The notes under the pieces: model-generated
What the model saw: the letters and a program-made list of their open reading frames with translations, nothing else
Databases searched by the model: none
What the model was told of the DNA's origin: nothing
NCBI RefSeq assembly: GCF_018397995.1
Contig: NZ_BBQH01000012.1
Span: 200,144 to 264,143 of the forward strand
Length of the DNA stretch: 64,000 bases
Direction of reading: 5' to 3'
DNA from: Rhizomonospora bruguierae
GTDB lineage: Bacteria > Actinomycetota > Actinomycetes > Mycobacteriales > Micromonosporaceae
Made by a program: the position numbers and the translations under genes
In this document: positions 17,423 through 26,421 of the stretch, in pieces
Numbering within the stretch: the first letter of the stretch is position 1
Layout of the letters: every line of letters begins with the position of its first letter

Positions 17423-18337
17423 TCAGGCGAACCGGGGGACGACCTCGGCCGCGATCAGGTCCAGGTGATCCAGGTCGGAGAGGTCCAGGATCTGGAGGAA
17501 CAGCCGCTGGACGCCGGCCTCGGCGTACGCGCCGATGGCGTCCACGACCTGGGAGACCGTGCCGGACAGCGGCGGGGTCTGGCCGATGGCCTCGGTGCGG
17601 CGGCGGGCCTCGGCCTCGGTGCGGCCGATGGCCACGGTCTGGGCGGCGGAGAGGACCAGCGGGTCGCGGCCGGGCTCGCGCACCGACGCGGCGATCGCGC
17701 GGACCCGCTCGAGGACGGCGGCCGTCTCGGTGACCGGCGCGAACGGGACGTTGAACTCGTCGGCGTAGCGGGCGGCCAGATCCGGGGTCCGGCGGGGGCC
17801 GCGGCCGCCGACGATGACCGGCGGGCCGCCGGGCTGGCTCGGCTTGGGCAGCGCGGGCGAGTCGACCAGTTCGTAATGCTTGCCGCGGAACGTGTACGCG
17901 GAGCCCACCGGTGTCCGCCACAGGCCGGTGACGATCTCCAGCTGCTCGGTGAGCCGGTCGAACCGCTCGGCGAGCGGCGGGAACGGGATCCCGTACGCCG
18001 TGTGCTCGGCCTCGAACCAGCCGCTGCCGAGGCCCAGTTCGAGCCGGCCGCCGCTCATCTGGTCCACCTGGGCGGCGCTGATGGCCAGCGGCCCGGGCAG
18101 CCGGAACGTGGCCGAGCTGACCAGCGTGCCGAGCCGGATGCGGCTCGTCTGCACGGCGAGCGCGCCGAGGCTGACCCACGAGTCGGTGGGGCCGGGCAGG
18201 CCGGCACCGTGGATACCCAGGTAGTGGTCGGAGCGGAAGAACGCCTCGAACCCCAGTTCCTCGGCGTGCCGGGCGACCCGCAGCAGGTCGTCGTGCGTGG
18301 CACCCTCTTGAGGCTCGGTGAAGACACACCATCGCAT
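17423..18337 (-). CDS. LLM-class F420-dependent oxidoreductase
   Basis: A 304-residue luciferase-like TIM barrel of the F420-dependent type. It has the N-terminal strand MRWCVFTEPQEG, the helix RVARHAEELGFEAFFRSDHY, LGTLVSSATFRLPGPLA, the bulge-strand GGRLELGLGSGWFEAEH, and the phosphate-binding VIVGGRGPRRTPDLAARYAD. These enzymes use reduced F420 for hydride transfer to small organic substrates; the substrate is unknown. The ATG at 18337 diverges from and slightly overlaps the region of the next gene's start, so the two promoters are very close. Confidence 0.9.
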   Translation of the reverse strand: MRWCVFTEPQEGATHDDLLRVARHAEELGFEAFFRSDHYLGIHGAGLPGPTDSWVSLGALAVQTSRIRLGTLVSSATFRLPGPLAISAAQVDQMSGGRLELGLGSGWFEAEHTAYGIPFPPLAERFDRLTEQLEIVTGLWRTPVGSAYTFRGKHYELVDSPALPKPSQPGGPPVIVGGRGPRRTPDLAARYADEFNVPFAPVTETAAVLERVRAIAASVREPGRDPLVLSAAQTVAIGRTEAEARRRTEAIGQTPPLSGTVSQVVDAIGAYAEAGVQRLFLQILDLSDLDHLDLIAAEVVPRFA

Positions 18338-18353
18338 GGGGCAAGGTTGTCAC

Positions 18354-19727
18354 GTGGATCAGCTGATCGTGCGGGAAGCCACCAAGGGGGATGCGCCGGC
18401 CGTCCGGGCGGTCCGCGCCACCGCCGAGGGCGGAGACGGGTACGACCTGCCCACCCTGATCGCCACCGGTGCCGACGGCGCGGTACGCGGCGCGCTCGCG
18501 TACCGGATCGCCGGCGACGGGCTGGAGGTGGTCAGCATCTCGGCGGCCGAACCCGGCGGCGGCGTGCGGACGAGGCTGCTGGACGCGGCGACGGACCTGG
18601 CCCGCGAGCGCGGCCTGCCCCGGCTGTGGCTGGCCACCCAGGGGCGCCGGGCCGGCGGGCGCAACGCCTATGTGGACTTCCTGCGCGCGGCCAGCCTGAT
18701 CGTGGTGGTGCTCTGGCACTGGGCGTTCACGCTGCTGACCTGGGGTCCGGACGGGCCGCACGCCACCAGCCCGCTCGGCTTCGTGCGCGGCTTCTGGCTG
18801 GTGACGTGGCTGTTCCAGGTCATGCCGCTGTTCTTCTATATCGGCGGCTACGTGCACCTGCGGTCGTGGGAACGGGCGCACGCGCGGGGCGTGCCGCTCG
18901 GCGGGTTCGTGTGGCGGCGGGTCCGCCAGCTCGCCGTGCCGGCGGCGGTCCTGCTCGCGGTGTGGGCGGCGGTCGGCGCCTTCGCCGCCTGGTACTTCGA
19001 CTGGGCCGGCATGGGGCGGACCGTCAAGCTCATCGTCAGTCCACTGTGGTTTCTCGCGGTGTACCTGATGCTCATCGCGCTGCTGCCCGCGGCGCTGTGG
19101 CTGCACCGCCGGTACGGGCTGCTGGTGCTGGTCTGGCTCGGCGGCGGGGCGATGCTGGTCGACCTGCTGCGGTTCCGGTACGGCGCGGGCTGGGTCGGCT
19201 GGGTGAACATGGTGCTGGTCTGGGGCCTGGCGCACCAGGCGGGATTCTTCTACGACCGGGTGGTGAGCGCGGCCCGGCGCACCGACTGGGCCCTGCTGTG
19301 GACCGGCCTGTTCGGCCTCTGCGGCCTGGTCTTCTCCGGCCTGTACCCGGGCTCGATGGTGGGCGTGCCCGGCGAGCGCTTCTCCAACATGGCGCCGCCG
19401 ACGTTCGTCATCGTGTCCCTGCTGCTGTTCCAGATCGGCGTGGTGGAGGTGCTGCGCCCCACGATGGAGCGGGTGCTCACCGGCCGCCGGTGGCGCGCGG
19501 CCAACCAGGCGGTCAACCGGTACGCGCTGCCGCTGTTCCTGTTCCACGGCACCGGCATGGCGGTCGCGCTGTTCGCCGCGTGGCGGCTCTTCGGGTACCA
19601 GCTGCCGGCGCACTCCGTGCCGGACTTCACCTGGTGGCTGTGGCGGCCACTGGCGGTGCTCGGCCCGCTGGTGTGCACCCTGCCGTTCCTGTTCCTGTTC
19701 GCCCGCCGGCCGCCGTCCCGACCGTGA
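18354..19727 (+). CDS. Truncated GNAT domain fused to acyltransferase-3 membrane protein
   Basis: The 457-residue product joins two unrelated parts. Residues ~1-95 look like the first three-quarters of a GNAT acetyltransferase (LIVREATKGDAPAVRAV, LEVVSISAAEPGGGVRTRLLDAA, GLPRLWLAT). At about residue 100 an integral membrane acyltransferase-3 domain begins (RNAYVDFLRAASLIVVVLWHW), with ~10 hydrophobic segments and the AT3 H-W and R motifs. The terminal GNAT strand and helix are missing at the join. AT3 proteins transfer acyl groups to cell-surface glycans or lipids. The GTG at 18354 has AAGG upstream; an ATG at 18336 is an alternative. The fusion may be natural or the result of a deletion. Confidence 0.8.
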   Translation: MDQLIVREATKGDAPAVRAVRATAEGGDGYDLPTLIATGADGAVRGALAYRIAGDGLEVVSISAAEPGGGVRTRLLDAATDLARERGLPRLWLATQGRRAGGRNAYVDFLRAASLIVVVLWHWAFTLLTWGPDGPHATSPLGFVRGFWLVTWLFQVMPLFFYIGGYVHLRSWERAHARGVPLGGFVWRRVRQLAVPAAVLLAVWAAVGAFAAWYFDWAGMGRTVKLIVSPLWFLAVYLMLIALLPAALWLHRRYGLLVLVWLGGGAMLVDLLRFRYGAGWVGWVNMVLVWGLAHQAGFFYDRVVSAARRTDWALLWTGLFGLCGLVFSGLYPGSMVGVPGERFSNMAPPTFVIVSLLLFQIGVVEVLRPTMERVLTGRRWRAANQAVNRYALPLFLFHGTGMAVALFAAWRLFGYQLPAHSVPDFTWWLWRPLAVLGPLVCTLPFLFLFARRPPSRP

Positions 19728-19812
19728 GCCGCCGGGCGCCGTCCCGACCGTGAGCCGCCGGGCGGTCGGGCACCTTCCCGGACCGTGACCCGCCGGGCGG
19801 TCGGGCACCTTC
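19713..19812. repeat. Short tandem repeats across the gene end
   Basis: A 26-base unit beginning CCGTCCCGACCGTGAGCC is present twice, head to tail and without mismatches, at 19713-19738 and 19739-19764. It includes the stop codon of the fusion gene. A second pair, GCCGGGCGGTCGGGCACC with flanks, follows at about 19754-19777 and 19788-19812. GACCG and CGGTC segments can fold into hairpins, so the array may act as terminator. Confidence 0.8.
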
Positions 19813-19850
19813 GCGAGCCTGATCCGGGCGGCAGGCGATACGGTGCTCGC

Positions 19851-20639
19851 ATGGCGGGCTACGAGTGGATCAGCCTCACCACCGACTACGGCCTCTCGGA
19901 CGGCTTCGTGGCGTCCTGCCACGGCGTCATCGCCCGGCTCGCGCCGACCGTCCGGGTCATCGACGTGACCCACACGGTGGCCCCCGGCGACGTGCCGCGC
20001 GCCGCCGCGGTGCTGGCGCAGACCGTGCCGCACCTGCCGCCGGCGGTGCACGTCGCGGTCGTGGACCCGGGGGTGGGTACCGCCCGGCGCGGGCTGGCCA
20101 TCCAGACCCCCGGCGGAGTCCTCGTCGGCCCGGACAACGGCCTGCTGCCCTGGGCGGCGGAGGCGCTGGGCGGTGCCACCCGCGCGGTCGAACTGGCCAA
20201 CCCGCAGTGGTACGCGGCGGCGGTCTCCCGCACGTTCCACGGCCGGGATATCTTCGCCCCCGCCGCGGCGCGGATCGCCTTCGGCACCGATCTGGCCGAG
20301 GCCGGCCCGCCCGTGGAACTGGCCACCCTGGTCCGGCTGCCGGAGCCGGTGATGCTGGCCGGCGACGGCTGGCTGGAGGCCGAGGTCCTCACCGTGGACC
20401 GGTTCGGCAACGTCCAACTGGCGGCGCCGGGGGAGGCGCTGGCCGCCCTCGGCGACCGGCTCACGGTCGGCGGGGTCCACGCGGTCCGCGGCGCCACGTT
20501 CGCCGACGCGCCCCCGGGCGGCCTGGTCGTCTACGCCGACTCCGCGGACCGGATCGCGGTCGCCGTCGACGGCGGCCGGGCGGTCGTGGTGCTCGCCGTC
20601 GCGCCCGGCGACATCCTGCGCATCGAGACCACCTCCTGA
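19851..20639 (+). CDS. SAM hydrolase (DUF62/SAM hydroxide adenosyltransferase)
   Basis: A 262-residue member of the DUF62 family, related to the fluorinase and to the Salinispora chlorinase SalL. Family members use an activated water or halide to split S-adenosylmethionine into adenosine (or 5'-halo-adenosine) and methionine. Hallmarks are ISLTTDYGLSDGFVASC, VAVVDPGVGTARRGLA, the His region TFHGRDIFAPAAA and DRFGNVQL. The Asp, Arg and His of the hydrolase triad appear present. The length is that of hydrolases, and the ~20-residue loop of fluorinases is not evident, so a halogenase is unlikely. The ATG at 19851 follows an intergenic repeat. It is co-directional with nei2, 56 bases downstream. 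Confidence 0.9.
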   Translation: MAGYEWISLTTDYGLSDGFVASCHGVIARLAPTVRVIDVTHTVAPGDVPRAAAVLAQTVPHLPPAVHVAVVDPGVGTARRGLAIQTPGGVLVGPDNGLLPWAAEALGGATRAVELANPQWYAAAVSRTFHGRDIFAPAAARIAFGTDLAEAGPPVELATLVRLPEPVMLAGDGWLEAEVLTVDRFGNVQLAAPGEALAALGDRLTVGGVHAVRGATFADAPPGGLVVYADSADRIAVAVDGGRAVVVLAVAPGDILRIETTS

Positions 20640-20695
20640 CCCACCCGCCGCGAGGACGGGCTGCACACGACGGCGGGGCGCGGCAGGATGGGTGC

Positions 20696-21607
20696 GTGCC
20701 CGAAGGCGACACCGTCTGGAACACCGCCCGCGCGCTGCACCGCGCCCTGGCGGGCGGCCGGCTGACCGCGACCGACTTCCGGGTGCCGCGGTTGGCCACC
20801 CAGTCGCTGGTCGGCTGGACCGTGCTGGAGTCCGCGAGCCGCGGCAAGCACCTGCTGCTGCGCATGCGGGAGCCGACGGGGCGCAACCACCTGACGCTGC
20901 ACTCGCACCTGCGGATGGACGGCGCCTGGCGGGCGTACGCGCCGGGCGACCGGTGGGCGGCCAAGCCGGCCCACCTGATCCGGGTCGTGCTGCGCACCGC
21001 CGACGCCGTGGCGGTCGGATACCACCTGCACGAAGTGCAGCTTGTGCCGACCCTGTACGAGGGGCGGCTCGTCGGGCACCTCGGTCCGGACCTGCTCGGC
21101 GCGGGCTGGGATCCGGCCGAGGCGGTGCGCCGCCTGGCCGCGCAGCCGGAGCGGCCGGTCGCGGAGGCGCTGCTGGACCAGCGGAACCTGGCCGGCGTCG
21201 GCAACCTGTACAAGTGCGAGGTGTTGTTCCTGCGCGGCGTCTGGCCGTGGACGCCGGTGGGCCAGGTACCGGAGCTGCCCGCCGTGGTCGACCTGGCCCA
21301 CCGGCTACTCGCCTCGAACCGGGGGCGGTGGCTACAGACCACCACGGGCTCGCTGCGCAAGGCGGAGGCGAACTACGTGTACGGCCGGCGCGGGCAGCCG
21401 TGCCGGCGGTGCGGCACACCGGTCCGCAAGCACGAGGCCGACGCGGAGCGGGTCACGTACTGGTGTCCGCGCTGCCAGCCCCAGCCGCCGGGCTCGCCGC
21501 GCTCCCCCGAAACACCGGCCCCTGAGACAGCCGCCCCCGAGGCACCGGCCGCCGAGGCAGCGGCCGGTGAGGCGCCGGACGCGGAGCGGCCGCCGGTCAC
21601 GGCGTGA
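20696..21607 (+). CDS. nei2: Formamidopyrimidine/endonuclease VIII-type DNA glycosylase (Nei2)
   Basis: The 303-residue base-excision enzyme removes oxidised pyrimidines and cuts the abasic site. Translation starts at a GTG so that the mature protein begins with Pro2-Glu3, the catalytic pair (PEGDTVW). The H2TH region is AEALLDQRNLAGVGNLYKCE and the C-terminal zinc finger is CRRCG ... WCPRC with four cysteines. After the finger there is a ~40-residue tail rich in Pro, Glu and Ala, absent from short Nei proteins. The last 11 bases overlap the end of the convergent permease gene. Confidence 0.93.
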   Translation: MPEGDTVWNTARALHRALAGGRLTATDFRVPRLATQSLVGWTVLESASRGKHLLLRMREPTGRNHLTLHSHLRMDGAWRAYAPGDRWAAKPAHLIRVVLRTADAVAVGYHLHEVQLVPTLYEGRLVGHLGPDLLGAGWDPAEAVRRLAAQPERPVAEALLDQRNLAGVGNLYKCEVLFLRGVWPWTPVGQVPELPAVVDLAHRLLASNRGRWLQTTTGSLRKAEANYVYGRRGQPCRRCGTPVRKHEADAERVTYWCPRCQPQPPGSPRSPETPAPETAAPEAPAAEAAAGEAPDAERPPVTA

Positions 21608-23729
21608 CGTGCATCGGGACGCTGCCGACGACGACGCCGGGCAGATCCCGCAGCGCGCGCCGCAGCCGCCTCGGCGTCTCGGTGCGCAGCAAGCGCTGCC
21701 ACCCCGGGGGCACCACGACCTCCGGGAGGAGGACCGTCACGGTGAGATCGGGGCGCAGCGAATGCAGCGCCGCCAGGTAGTGGGCCAGCGGGGGCACGAT
21801 CGCCCGGTACGGCGACACGATGATCTCCAGGGGCAGGTGGTCGCCCCACGCCTGCCACTGGGACCGGAACCGCTCGTCCTCCTCGTCGTCGGGGCTGATG
21901 TGCACGGCGAACGCCGGCTGGTTGAGCGAGGCCACGTACGCCAGCGTGCGCAGCGCCGCCCGGTCCAGCCGGGCCACCGGGACGACGTACAGGTGCCGCA
22001 CCTGGTCCGGCCGCTCCGGGCTCTCCCCGGCCGGCTCGGTGGGCTGGCGGTGCGACAGCGCCGCGCCGACCCGGTCGTAGTGCCGCCGGATCCGCATCCC
22101 CAGCAGCACCATCAGCGGCACGGCGAGGACCACCACCCAGGCGCCGGAGAGGAACTTGGTGGCGGCGGCGGTGACCAGCACGACCCCGGACAGCGCCGCG
22201 CCGACCGCGTTGATGGCGAGGCTGTGCCGCCAGCGCCCGGTGCGGTGCCGGCGCCAGTGCACCACCATCCCGGCCTGGGAGAGCGTGAACGCGAGGAAGA
22301 CGCCCACCGCGTACAGCGGGATCAGCGCCTGGGTACTGGCGCGGAACACGATCACGAGCAGCGCGGCGGCCACGGCCAGGGTGGTGATGCCGTTGCGAAA
22401 CGCCAGCCGGTCACCCATGCGCAGGAAGCCGCGCGGCGCGTACCCGTCCCGGGCGATGAAGTACAGCACCCGCGGGAAGTCGTTGAACGACGTGTTCGCG
22501 GCGAGCAGCAGGATGGCCGCCGTGGCGATCTGGACGAGGTAGTACCAGGGGCCGCTGGGGAAGGCGCGCCGGGCCAGTTGGGACAGCACGGTCTCGTGTG
22601 CGCTGGGCGCCACGCCCTCGATGTGCGCGAACACCACCAGCCCGGCGAACAGCGTGACCAGAATGCCGATCATCCAACTCAGCGTGGTGCGGGCCTGCCG
22701 CCACTCCGGCGGATGGAACACCGGCACGGCGTTGGAGACGGCCTCGATGCCGGTCATGGACGTGGCGCCGGAGGCGAACGCGCGCAGCACCAGGACCGCG
22801 CCGATCCCCGCCATCGCGGATTCGTGCGGCGCGGGGACCGGCGTGAACCCCCGCCCCGCCGCCCGGGCCAACCCGACCACCAGCAGAGCGCCGATGGCCA
22901 CGAGGAACCCGTACGTGGGCGCGGCGAACAGCTTCCCGGACGCCCGCACCCCGCGCAGGTTGCCGGCGAGCAGCACGGCGATGACCACCAGGGCCATCGG
23001 GATGGTCAGCGGCGCCAGCCGCGGCAGCGCGGACGTGACGGCGGCGATGCCGGACGCCACCGACACGGCGACGGTCAGCACGTAGTCCAGCAGCAACCCG
23101 ACGCCGGCCGCCAGCCCGTACCGGGCACCCAGGTTGTCGCTGGCCACGATGTACGAGCCGGCGCCATGCGGGTAGGCGGCGATGGTCTGCCGGTAGGAGA
23201 TGCCGACCGAGAGCATGAGGACGACCAGGGCGGCGCCGATCGGCAGCGACAGTCCCAGCGCCCCGGTGCCGGCCAGCACCAGGATGGTGAGCATGGCCTC
23301 GGGCCCGTAAGCGACCGAGGAGATCAGGTCGGAGGAGAGGATCGGCAGCGCCACCAGCTTGCGCATCCGCTCCTGGACCACGGCGGCGCTGGTCAGCGGC
23401 GGCCCCACGGCGACCCGGCGGACCGCGGCGAGCGACCGGCCGAGCCGGGACTGCGGGCGCCCGGCGCGCTCGGTCGCCGCCAGTTCGCCGGGCGCCTCGG
23501 CCCGGAACAGCCGCACCTGGGCGAACCGGTTGAACCGGCTGGCCGTCGGCCGGTCGCTGAACCGGCCGAGCGCCGGGTCGAGGGGCAGGTCGCCGCGGCG
23601 GCTGCCCGCCGGGGGCCAGCGCCGGCCGAGATCCCGCAGCGCGTCCAGTTCGGCCGGGTCGAGCGGGGTGTACTCGGCGGACGGGCTGAGCGATACCACC
23701 GGGCGGTCGCCCTGATCACCGTCACCCAT
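21597..23729 (-). CDS. APC-superfamily permease, KimA-like
   Basis: The 710-residue protein has a soluble N-terminus of ~100 residues, about 12 membrane segments (from LPILSSDLISSVAYGPEAML to the segment ending VPLMVLLGMRI) and a cytoplasmic C-terminal domain with a UspA-like fold (HLYVVPVARLDRAALRTLAYVAS). This layout and the sequence SSVAYGPEA are those of KimA/YdaO-type potassium importers of the KUP superfamily, which c-di-AMP inhibits in Bacillus. The substrate is therefore likely K+, by homology only. No ydaO-type riboswitch fits in the 68-base upstream space. Confidence 0.82.
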   Translation of the reverse strand: MGDGDQGDRPVVSLSPSAEYTPLDPAELDALRDLGRRWPPAGSRRGDLPLDPALGRFSDRPTASRFNRFAQVRLFRAEAPGELAATERAGRPQSRLGRSLAAVRRVAVGPPLTSAAVVQERMRKLVALPILSSDLISSVAYGPEAMLTILVLAGTGALGLSLPIGAALVVLMLSVGISYRQTIAAYPHGAGSYIVASDNLGARYGLAAGVGLLLDYVLTVAVSVASGIAAVTSALPRLAPLTIPMALVVIAVLLAGNLRGVRASGKLFAAPTYGFLVAIGALLVVGLARAAGRGFTPVPAPHESAMAGIGAVLVLRAFASGATSMTGIEAVSNAVPVFHPPEWRQARTTLSWMIGILVTLFAGLVVFAHIEGVAPSAHETVLSQLARRAFPSGPWYYLVQIATAAILLLAANTSFNDFPRVLYFIARDGYAPRGFLRMGDRLAFRNGITTLAVAAALLVIVFRASTQALIPLYAVGVFLAFTLSQAGMVVHWRRHRTGRWRHSLAINAVGAALSGVVLVTAAATKFLSGAWVVVLAVPLMVLLGMRIRRHYDRVGAALSHRQPTEPAGESPERPDQVRHLYVVPVARLDRAALRTLAYVASLNQPAFAVHISPDDEEDERFRSQWQAWGDHLPLEIIVSPYRAIVPPLAHYLAALHSLRPDLTVTVLLPEVVVPPGWQRLLRTETPRRLRRALRDLPGVVVGSVPMHVTP

Positions 23730-23797
23730 ACCCGCCCATCCCCGGACCGACGACGCCGAAGGTCAGGGGGATCCCGGCTCAGCCCACGGTAGCGGGA

Positions 23798-24607
23798 CTA
23801 GGCGCGCGAGGTGGGCCGAGCGGGCACCGGGTCAGCCGGTAAGGGATCAGCCAGGTTCCGCAGCTCGGACAGGCCGGCGGCGACGCCGCGCAGCAGGTCC
23901 GTGGCCTCGGTCAGCCGGGTCACCTCCGGGTGGCCGCCGACCGAGCGGACGTCCTCCGCCACGTAGCTGGCCGCGGCGGCCACCAGCCGCTCGTACGCGT
24001 CGACCCCGCTCACCAACTGGTCGACCAGGTCCCGGTGCGCCTCGGCGAGGTCCGGGGCGGCGTCCTGCGGGGCGAACCGGAGCGCGCGCTCCACGGCGGC
24101 GACCCGGTGGGCCAGGTCCCGCAGCGAGCGCTCGGCAGCCGCCGCCTCCAGGACCGCGCCCTCGCCGATGGCGCCGAGCCGGACGGCCAGGCCCTCCATC
24201 GCCGAGGACGCGCGGTCCAGCCGCGCCCACGCCTCGGCCGCCCCCGAGCCGCGCAGCGCGAGCCGGGACCGCCGCCGGCGCACCTCGGCGACGGCGGCCC
24301 GGCCGGCCGGCAACGCCTGCACGGTGGCCAGCAGCCGGGCTTGGACGCGTTGCGCGGCGAGCGCCGGGTCGGCCGGCTCGGGCACCGGCTGGGCCGCCAG
24401 GGCACGCAGGTCCGACCAGCGCCACCAGGCGGTCGCCGCGCTCAGGCCCGCGGCCGCCGCCCAGGCCGCGTCCGGCAGACCCAGCCCCGCGTACGGGGTG
24501 AGCACCGCCGCCGCACCGGTGAGCCCGGCGGCGATGACGCTCCACCGGCGGGCGCCCCGGCGCAGCCGCCGCAACCGCCGGAAGTACCTGGCCCGCTCGT
24601 CCACCAT
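23798..24607 (-). CDS. pspM: Phage-shock envelope stress protein PspM
   Basis: The 269-residue protein begins MVDERARYFRRLRRLRRGARRW and has two adjacent hydrophobic segments (about 22-55, WSVIAAGLTGAAAVLTPYAG and PDAAWAAAAGLSAATAWW), then a long coiled helical domain. This is the form of actinobacterial PspM (Rv2743c in M. tuberculosis), a membrane partner of PspA. The gene order clgR-pspA-pspM is the same as in mycobacteria, and it starts 16 bases after the pspA stop. A pspN counterpart is not present; the next gene is the KimA-like permease in the same direction. Confidence 0.85.
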   Translation of the reverse strand: MVDERARYFRRLRRLRRGARRWSVIAAGLTGAAAVLTPYAGLGLPDAAWAAAAGLSAATAWWRWSDLRALAAQPVPEPADPALAAQRVQARLLATVQALPAGRAAVAEVRRRRSRLALRGSGAAEAWARLDRASSAMEGLAVRLGAIGEGAVLEAAAAERSLRDLAHRVAAVERALRFAPQDAAPDLAEAHRDLVDQLVSGVDAYERLVAAAASYVAEDVRSVGGHPEVTRLTEATDLLRGVAAGLSELRNLADPLPADPVPARPTSRA

Positions 24608-24623
24608 CGCGCCCCGCCCCCGT

Positions 24624-25481
24624 TTACCCCGCGCTCGACGCCTCGCCCGCGGGCTTCTGTTCCTGCGCCAGGCTGGCCCGGATCTCGTCCAGCCGGGCCA
24701 CCGTGGCGTCGGTCTTCGCCCGGTCCACCGCCGGCTGGGCCGGCGCACCGGCCAGCTTCTCGCCGGACATGCTGGCCCGGATCTGGTCCAGCCGGCTCGC
24801 ACCGGCGATGTCCAGCGTCGACTTCTGCACCTCCAGCATGCGCCCCTCGACGCTGGTGGAGGCCAGCTCCGCGCGGCCCATCGCGGTCGAGTACCGCTTC
24901 TCGATCTTCTCGCGCACCTCGTCCAGCGACGGCGTGGTGCCCGGCGCGGCGATCGCCGACATGGACTCCAGCGAGCGGGCCACGGTCTCCTGCATCTTGG
25001 CCTGCTCGAGCTGGCTGAGCAGCCGGGTGCGCTCGGCGAGCTTCTGCTCCAGCACCATCCGGTTGTTGTCGACCGCCTTGCGGGCCTGGCCCGCGGCGTT
25101 CAGCGCCTGGTCATGCAGGGTCTTCAGGTCCTCCATCGCCTGCTCGGCCGCGACCAACTGGGTGGCCAGCTGCTGGGCGGTCTGCTCGTACTCGCCCGCC
25201 TTCTGCTCGTCCCCGTCGGCGCGCGTGCGGTCCGCCAGGACCAACGCCTGGCGGGCCATCGCCTGGAGCTTCTCCACCTCGGACAGCTGCCGGTTCAGCT
25301 TCATCTCCAGCTGCCGCTGGTTGCCGATCACGGCGGCGGCCTGCTGGACCAGGGCCTGATGCTGGCGCTGGGCGTCCTCGATCGCCTGCTGGATCTGTAC
25401 CTTCGGATCGGCGTATTCATCGATCTTGGCGCCGAACAGCGCCATCATGTACCGCCAGCCCTTGACGAACGGGTTCGCCAT
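24624..25481 (-). CDS. pspA: Phage-shock protein A (PspA/IM30)
   Basis: The 285-residue protein is an ESCRT-III-like membrane-remodelling protein that binds and protects the stressed cytoplasmic membrane. The N-terminal helix [17 protein letters not shown] is the membrane-binding helix, followed by ~200 residues of uninterrupted coiled coil ([20 protein letters not shown], then [18 protein letters not shown]). A C-terminal part contains two LDQIRAS/LDEIRAS repeats at about 240 and 275. M. tuberculosis calls this protein the 35-kDa antigen. It lies 100 bases downstream of clgR, in the order that lets ClgR activate it. Confidence 0.95.
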   Translation of the reverse strand: MANPFVKGWRYMMALFGAKIDEYADPKVQIQQAIEDAQRQHQALVQQAAAVIGNQRQLEMKLNRQLSEVEKLQAMARQALVLADRTRADGDEQKAGEYEQTAQQLATQLVAAEQAMEDLKTLHDQALNAAGQARKAVDNNRMVLEQKLAERTRLLSQLEQAKMQETVARSLESMSAIAAPGTTPSLDEVREKIEKRYSTAMGRAELASTSVEGRMLEVQKSTLDIAGASRLDQIRASMSGEKLAGAPAQPAVDRAKTDATVARLDEIRASLAQEQKPAGEASSAG

Positions 25482-25581
25482 CGTCCGCTCTATTCCCCTC
25501 GTGTCGACCGCTTGATCCTCGACAGTACGCGCTCGGCGCACGTCTCGGCAGCCGCCGGACGGACCGGTCGGGGGATGGCGG

Positions 25582-26262
25582 TCAGCCGACCGGGGCCATC
25601 TCGCGGTCGATGCCCCGGTCACGGATCGTCCGGGCGCCCGCCAGCGCCGCCTTCAATGCCGCCGGGTGCGGCGTGTCGCGGCGGATCGAGACGGTGGTCT
25701 CGCCGACCGCGCCGCCGCCCAGCCGGCGCACCATCTGCTCCTGGCGGGTGGTACGCAGGGCGGAATGGGCATGCGGGGAGAACTTCGCGGCGGGGGCCGA
25801 CGCCACCGGCAGCACCGCGCTCGCCGGCGCCGGGGTCCGCGGGGCGGTGCCCTCCTCGCCGGCACCCGGGACCGGGGACGCCGGGCGCTCGGGCGACGGC
25901 CGGGCCGCCGGGACGGCCGCGGGCCGACCGCGCCCCGGCTCGGCACCGGCGCCGCCGGCACCCTCCGGGCCCCGCGTCGGGCCCTGCGGCGAACCCTGGG
26001 TCGCGGGCTCCAGCACGCCGTCCACCTGCTCGGCCAGGATCAGCGTGTCGCTGACCTCGCGCAGCAACTCGGAGAGTTGGGCGCCGAGCGCGTCGCAGAT
26101 CGCCGCCAGCAACTCGCTGGACGCCTCCTTCTGCCCGCGCTCGATCTCAGACAGGTACCCGAGGCTGACGTTCGCCGCGGTGGAGACCTCACGCAGGGTC
26201 CGGTGCTGACCCCGCCGGCGGGCGCGTAGGGCGTCGCCGATCACCCGTCGTAGCAGGACCAT
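25582..26262 (-). CDS. clgR: ClgR-type XRE regulator
   Basis: The N-terminal helix-turn-helix (about 1-75: [54 protein letters not shown]) is that of ClgR. ClgR activates clp proteases and, in mycobacteria, the psp genes under cell-envelope stress. A GGAGGAGG ribosome site precedes the ATG at 26262. The protein is 226 residues, about twice the mycobacterial ClgR, because of a ~75-residue Pro/Gly/Ala-rich linker and a charged tail ending REMAPVG. It lacks the Ala-Ala C-terminus that makes some ClgR proteins ClpP substrates. Confidence 0.87.
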   Translation of the reverse strand: MVLLRRVIGDALRARRRGQHRTLREVSTAANVSLGYLSEIERGQKEASSELLAAICDALGAQLSELLREVSDTLILAEQVDGVLEPATQGSPQGPTRGPEGAGGAGAEPGRGRPAAVPAARPSPERPASPVPGAGEEGTAPRTPAPASAVLPVASAPAAKFSPHAHSALRTTRQEQMVRRLGGGAVGETTVSIRRDTPHPAALKAALAGARTIRDRGIDREMAPVG

Positions 26263-26421
26263 GGCACCTCCTCCTGACGCGGGCCCCCGGCTGGCGCCGA
26301 TGGCTTCCCGCAACGGTACCCGCTGAGGCCACCGTCGACATCTCGGCCCGCCATACCCGGAAGCAACGCGGGTCACCCCTGCCCCGCCGCGTCCGCAGGC
26401 CAGAACGGCCCCATTCGACCC

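Noticed and set aside
19851-20639. SAM-dependent chlorinase or fluorinase
   Set aside because: The length fits hydrolases, an extra halogenase loop is not evident and no halogenated product genes are near.
23730-23797. Possible c-di-AMP (ydaO) riboswitch before the KimA-like gene
   Set aside because: Only 68 bases are available and none of the conserved aptamer strings is present.
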